Source: Pseudomonas delhiensis (lineage in GTDB: Bacteria; Pseudomonadota; Gammaproteobacteria; Pseudomonadales; Pseudomonadaceae). Taken from it: 64,000 nt of DNA. The notes under the pieces are model-generated. The model was not told the origin of the DNA and did no database searches. It saw nothing but the letters and a program-made list of their open reading frames with translations. Positions 60,973 through 64,000 of this stretch are shown here, in pieces; position 1 is the first letter of the stretch, and each line of letters opens with the position of its first letter. The stretch spans positions 186,001 to 250,000 of the forward strand of contig NZ_FZPC01000006.1 of assembly GCF_900187975.1 (NCBI RefSeq), given 5' to 3'. The position numbers and the translations under genes were made by a program.

Positions 60973-62451
60973 TTAATGCGCGGCGGCCGCGCCCGCCTGG
61001 GCGAGCGGCGCGGAAGACGGGGGAACGGAGTCGGCCTGGAAGCCGCCGCCCAGGGCTTGCACCAGCTGGACGGAAAGGTCGATGCGCTGGGCCTCCAGGT
61101 TGGCCAGCTGGCGCTCGGCGAGCAGCAGCTGTTGCTGCACGCTGAGGGCGTCGAGGTAGTTGCCGACACCTTCGCCGTAGCGGCGCATGGCCAGTTCGAA
61201 GTTGGACTTGGCGATGTCGCGGGCCTCGCGCTGGTCGACCAGCTGCTGCTCCAGCGAGCGCAGCTGGCCGAGGTCGTCGCTGACCTCGCCCAGGGCGCCG
61301 ACCAGGGTCTTGTTGTACTGCGCCACGGCCAGGTCGTAGTCCGCGTCCTTGCCGGCCAGGTTGGCGCGCAGGCGGCCGCCGTCGAACAGCGGCAGGGAGA
61401 TGGCCGGGGCGACCTGGTAGAAGCGGCTCGGCGCCTCCAGCAGGTCGCTGGTGTGCATGCTCGCCAGGCCGATCATCGCGCCCAGGTTGAGGTTCGGGTA
61501 GAACTGCGTCTTCGCCGCCTGGATGTCCTTGCCCGTGGCCTCGACGCGCCAGCGCGCGGCGACTATGTCCGGGCGGCGGCCGAGCAGTTCCGCCGGCAGG
61601 TTGGGCGGCAGGTTCAGGGCATCGGGCTTGAGCGGCTGCGGGCGCTGCAGGTCGAGGCCACGGTCCGGCCCCTGGCCGAGCAGCACGGCCAGGGCGATGC
61701 GGGCGCTGGCGATCTGCTGTTCGGCGGCGGCCAGCTGCTGGCGGGCGCTGGCCACCTGGGTTTGCGTCTGCTGCAACTGCACTTTGCTGTCCAGGCCGGC
61801 GTCCATGCGCTTGCGGCTGAGTTCGAACAGGCGCTGCGAGCGTTCCAGCTCGTCGCGGGACAGGTCGCGCACGGCGAAGGCGTGGCCCAGCTCGCTATAG
61901 GCGCGGGCGACGTTGGCCGAGAGGGTGATGGCCGCGGCCTGGCGGTCCACCTCGGCGGCGTTGGCCTGGCCGAGGGCGGCTTCCCAGGCGGCGCGCTGGC
62001 CGCCCCAGAGGTCGAAATCGTAGTTGAAGCCCAGCGACAGGTACTTCACCGCCGAATAGTGCCCGCCCGTTGGCGCGGGGAGCACGCTGGTGGGGGCGCG
62101 GATGCCCGCATAGCTGGCCTTGCCGTTGAGTGTAGGCATGCGTTCGGCATCGGCGGCGTTGGCCGCGGCGGCGGCCTGGCGCGCGCGGGCGTCGGCGATC
62201 TGCAGGTCCGGCGTGCCTTTCAGGGCCTCGTCGATCAGGCTGTCGAGCTGGGCGTCGCCCAGGCTGCTCCACCAGTTCCGGCGTGGCCAGGCGGCACTGG
62301 ACAGCGGCGTGCCGTCGAGGCTGCGGCCGGCCTGCAGCGAGGCGCTGTCGAGCGCCTTGCCGCTGGGCGCCAGGCCCGAGGAGCTGACGCAACCGGCCAG
62401 CGCCACGGCGCTGGCCAGCAGGGTAGCGGCGGGTAAGCGGAATGCGCGCAT
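60973..62451 (-). CDS. Outer-membrane efflux lipoprotein (NodT/OprM-like TolC family)
   Basis: A 492-residue channel protein. The lipoprotein signal has lipobox LAGC with Cys21 as the acylation site. Two outer-membrane-factor repeats follow (ARQAAAAANAADAERMPTLN; YDLAVAQYNKTLVGALGEVS), with the NodT-type NWWSSLGDAQLDSLIDEAL near the N-terminus. It stands between marR and emrA, with the marR stop four bases upstream, so all four genes share one transcript. Confidence 0.94.
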   Translation of the reverse strand: MRAFRLPAATLLASAVALAGCVSSSGLAPSGKALDSASLQAGRSLDGTPLSSAAWPRRNWWSSLGDAQLDSLIDEALKGTPDLQIADARARQAAAAANAADAERMPTLNGKASYAGIRAPTSVLPAPTGGHYSAVKYLSLGFNYDFDLWGGQRAAWEAALGQANAAEVDRQAAAITLSANVARAYSELGHAFAVRDLSRDELERSQRLFELSRKRMDAGLDSKVQLQQTQTQVASARQQLAAAEQQIASARIALAVLLGQGPDRGLDLQRPQPLKPDALNLPPNLPAELLGRRPDIVAARWRVEATGKDIQAAKTQFYPNLNLGAMIGLASMHTSDLLEAPSRFYQVAPAISLPLFDGGRLRANLAGKDADYDLAVAQYNKTLVGALGEVSDDLGQLRSLEQQLVDQREARDIAKSNFELAMRRYGEGVGNYLDALSVQQQLLLAERQLANLEAQRIDLSVQLVQALGGGFQADSVPPSSAPLAQAGAAAAH

Positions 62452-62454
62452 GGC

Positions 62455-62925
62455 TTACTTCTCCTGCGGCGCGCCGGGCGCGACGCCATGGCTGGCGAGG
62501 ATCTTGTCCAGCAGCCGGGTGAGGGTCAGCAGTTCCTCGGGGTTGAGGCAGCCGACCAGTTCGTTCATCGCCCGCACGGCGATCTGCGGCGCCTGGGCGT
62601 TCACCGCCTCGCCGGCGGGGCTGAGCTGCAGGCGCACGCTGCGGCGGTCGTTGGGGCAGGGCTGGCGCAGCAGCAGGTCCTTCTTCGCCAGGCGGTCGAG
62701 CATGCGCGTCATCGAGCCGCTGTCGATGGACAGCTCGCGGCACAGCTCGCCCGGGGTGTTGGCGCGGTTCTGGCCGATGAAGAACAGCACCTTGAATTGC
62801 GCGGCGGTGATGTCCAGGTCGATCAGGTGCTTGTCCAGCAGGCGGTCCTTGAGGATGGCCGCCAGCCCCAGCAACTGGCCGATCGAGCCCCTGAACGGGA
62901 AGTCCGTGACGCAGTAGTGATCCAT
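62455..62925 (-). CDS. MarR-family transcriptional repressor of the efflux operon
   Basis: A 156-residue winged-helix regulator. The DNA-binding part is DLDITAAQFKVLFFIGQNRA, TPGELCRELSIDSGSMTRML and the wing DRRSVRLQLSPAGE, all characteristic of MarR/EmrR. It is the first gene of the efflux operon, and its promoter carries two palindromic sites, so autorepression relieved by drug-like ligands is likely (inference from family and layout). The ribosome-binding site before the ATG is weak. Confidence 0.93.
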   Translation of the reverse strand: MDHYCVTDFPFRGSIGQLLGLAAILKDRLLDKHLIDLDITAAQFKVLFFIGQNRANTPGELCRELSIDSGSMTRMLDRLAKKDLLLRQPCPNDRRSVRLQLSPAGEAVNAQAPQIAVRAMNELVGCLNPEELLTLTRLLDKILASHGVAPGAPQEK

Positions 62926-62939
62926 GGCAAGGCTAATAA

Positions 62940-62951
62940 CTGTCTAGGCAG
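62940..62951. promoter_or_regulatory. MarR operator, downstream copy
   Basis: CTGTCTAGGCAG, a palindrome with one mismatch relative to the upstream copy. It lies about 15 bases before the marR start codon, overlapping the expected transcribed leader. The following bases GTAAT are also similar to the bases following the other copy. Confidence 0.72.
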
Positions 62952-62966
62952 GTAATATGTTTCGAA

Positions 62967-62994
62967 ATAATACTGCCTAGGCAGCTAATGACAA
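62967..62994 (-). promoter_or_regulatory. Promoter of the marR-OMF-emrA-emrB operon with operator in the spacer
   Basis: On the minus strand: -35 TTGTCA (62989-62994), a 16-base spacer, and -10 TATTAT (62967-62972), each five of six to consensus. The spacer contains the perfect 12-bp palindrome CTGCCTAGGCAG (62973-62984). Binding there would block RNA polymerase directly. The two operators are centred 33 bases apart, about three helical turns. Confidence 0.78.
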
Positions 62995-63327
62995 ATAGCG
63001 GATTGTTGCAAATGGGCAACAATCCGTTCCTGAAAGCACTATGCGAGCGTTCCGCGAAACAGGACGTGCCCGACCGGTGTGCGGCGCGGCCCCGACAGCA
63101 GTGCTTATGCACAATGCCGGGGCATGGCTTGGCGGCTAGTGCTAAAAAAGCCTCAGCGCTTTTCAGTTTCTTTCTAAGAATATGTTTTTAAAGGAAATTA
63201 TCTGATTTGTTCAAAATTCGAACAGAGCTGCGCCGGTAGGCCAGCGGCGGGCCGCGTGAGCGATTTTCCCGATCTTCTCAACAGAGTTATCCACAGCTTC
63301 TGTGGGCTTCTCTCTGGAACGCTCGTG
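62995..63327. other. Intergenic region right of the efflux promoter
   Basis: No supported gene. It holds an 11-bp perfect hairpin (62999-63026, CGGATTGTTGC / GCAACAATCCG, 6-base loop), an A+T-rich stretch around 63160-63220 with the near-palindrome TGTTCAAAATTCGAACA (63208-63224), and one DnaA-box-like TTATCCACA (63287-63295). Confidence 0.5.
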
Positions 63328-64000
63328 CTAGACGTGCTCGGCGAGGATGAGCAGGTTGCGCGGGGTGAGCTGGGCGGCGCAGAAGCGTCCCAGGCGTACC
63401 CGGTAGCCCTGTTCGACGAGGAACAGCGCGCGGTCGAGCAGCAGCCAGAGCTCCAGCGGGCGGCGGAACAGGCCGCGCACCAGCTCCAGGTTGCGCACCT
63501 GCGCCAGGCGCTGCCAGCCCCGGGCCTCCAGCGCGTTCCAGTCGCGTTCGGCGGGGCGGGGCAGGCCCTTGAGCGCGGCCAGGTCGCGGCAGTAGTCGGC
63601 GAACGGCTTGTGCAGCCAGTCCGCCGGCACCGAAGGCACCGGCAGGTAGCTGTCCGCGCCGCGCAGTTCGCGCTGCAGCAGGTCGAAGGCCAGGCGCCGG
63701 GCCATGGAGTTGTCGCGCTGGCGCCGCACCCGGGCGCCGGCGGTGACCGTCTCGGCGAGCGGCAGGCGCAGGTCGTCCTGGTCCAGCTTCAGGCGGGACG
63801 CGCCCGCGGCTGTGGATAACGGCTGGTAGTGCTCGCCGGCGATGCGGTTGTAGCAGCAGGGCGCCACCGCCAGTTGCCGGCAGCGTCTGCTCGCCGCCAG
63901 GCGCAGCAACTGGACGTGCAGGTCGCCGCAGGCGTGCAGTGCCACGGCGGTCTGGCCAGGCTGCAGGTAGCGGGCGGCGCCCTCGGCGAGCACGTCCTGC
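63328..64000 (-). CDS. Methyltransferase-domain protein (Methyltransf_32-like), 5' part cut by window edge
   Basis: Only the C-terminal 223 or so codons are visible; the frame is open to the edge, so the true start lies outside. Visible motifs are AVALHACGDLHVQLLRLAAS and LAVAPCCYNRIAGEHYQPL, the HACGDL/APCCYN pair found in SAM-dependent methyltransferases of the Methyltransf_32 family. The C-terminal 100 residues are helical (LELWLLLDRALFLVEQGYRV). The substrate is unknown; tRNA or small-molecule methylation are both possible. Confidence 0.78.
   Translation of the reverse strand, partial: QDVLAEGAARYLQPGQTAVALHACGDLHVQLLRLAASRRCRQLAVAPCCYNRIAGEHYQPLSTAAGASRLKLDQDDLRLPLAETVTAGARVRRQRDNSMARRLAFDLLQRELRGADSYLPVPSVPADWLHKPFADYCRDLAALKGLPRPAERDWNALEARGWQRLAQVRNLELVRGLFRRPLELWLLLDRALFLVEQGYRVRLGRFCAAQLTPRNLLILAEHV

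Noticed and set aside
59365..62436. A 1023-codon plus-strand open frame over the efflux operon
   Set aside because: Its low-complexity Gly/Ala/Val/His/Gln-rich product is the typical shadow of G+C-rich genes on the other strand (emrB, emrA, OMF).
62988..63191. A 67-codon open frame on the plus strand starting in the marR promoter region
   Set aside because: It has no ribosome-binding site, no recognisable motif, and lies across a hairpin in regulatory DNA.
63287..63295. A DnaA-box-like TTATCCACA suggesting a replication origin
   Set aside because: There is only one box, with no cluster, no dnaA/dnaN nearby and no long A+T-rich unwinding region.

Overview
The window is a chromosomal segment of a high-G+C gammaproteobacterium, almost certainly a Pseudomonas close to P. 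aeruginosa. The evidence is gene content and order: ilvA, rppH, ptsP and lgt; arcDABC next to a FabY-type ketosynthase; dctBD; rmlBDAC; and a tRNA-Thr beside a marR-OMF-emrA-emrB operon. All identifications come from reading the sequence and from remembered family features. No database search was run, and comparisons with PAO1 gene order are from memory.

Left part (1-33.4 kb): a polyamine-type ABC importer operon (potA-potH-potI-potF) with an APC permease cut by the left edge and an AraC-type regulator upstream. Then come a SdiA-regulated-type propeller protein, a hexapeptide acyltransferase and a DUF1508 protein. Next are rpiA and ilvA (divergent), two small membrane proteins, a HAD phosphatase, rppH-ptsP, a PAS-GGDEF diguanylate cyclase, an NRDE protein, a TSUP permease, lgt, folA, a pair of related secreted proteins, and a DUF2868/GTPase pair. 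The part ends with a YfcE-like phosphoesterase, a xanthine/uracil-type permease, an orphan type IV pilin in lower-G+C DNA, ilvD, rlmI and an HDOD protein. Palindromic REP-type repeats fill many of the gaps.

Centre (33.4-44.8 kb): a 450-bp mosaic of repeats separates this block from fabY and the anaerobic arginine deiminase operon arcDABC, which has an ANR-type site upstream. The dctB-dctD two-component system follows. In remembered PAO1 order, the genes left and right of the repeat mosaic lie far apart on opposite sides of oriC, so the mosaic probably marks an inversion breakpoint.

Right part (44.8-58.0 kb): an ABC-transporter-dependent O-polysaccharide locus. A GT2 rhamnosyltransferase, rmlB-rmlD-rmlA-rmlC (dTDP-L-rhamnose supply), Wzm, Wzt with a carbohydrate-binding tail, a coiled-coil methyltransferase and a 922-residue double glycosyltransferase form one leftward gene set with short gaps or overlaps. 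A membrane LtaS/OpgB-type transferase faces the other way. The non-rml genes are visibly A+T-richer than the rest of the window. The double glycosyltransferase contains a run of ten C's in its reading frame, and it shares a coiled-coil plus Ser-Thr-x-Trp motif with the methyltransferase.

Right end (58.0-64 kb): tRNA-Thr(TGT) with a good terminator, then a marR-OMF-emrA-emrB multidrug efflux operon. Its promoter carries a palindromic operator in the -35/-10 spacer and a second copy downstream. A methyltransferase gene is cut by the right edge.
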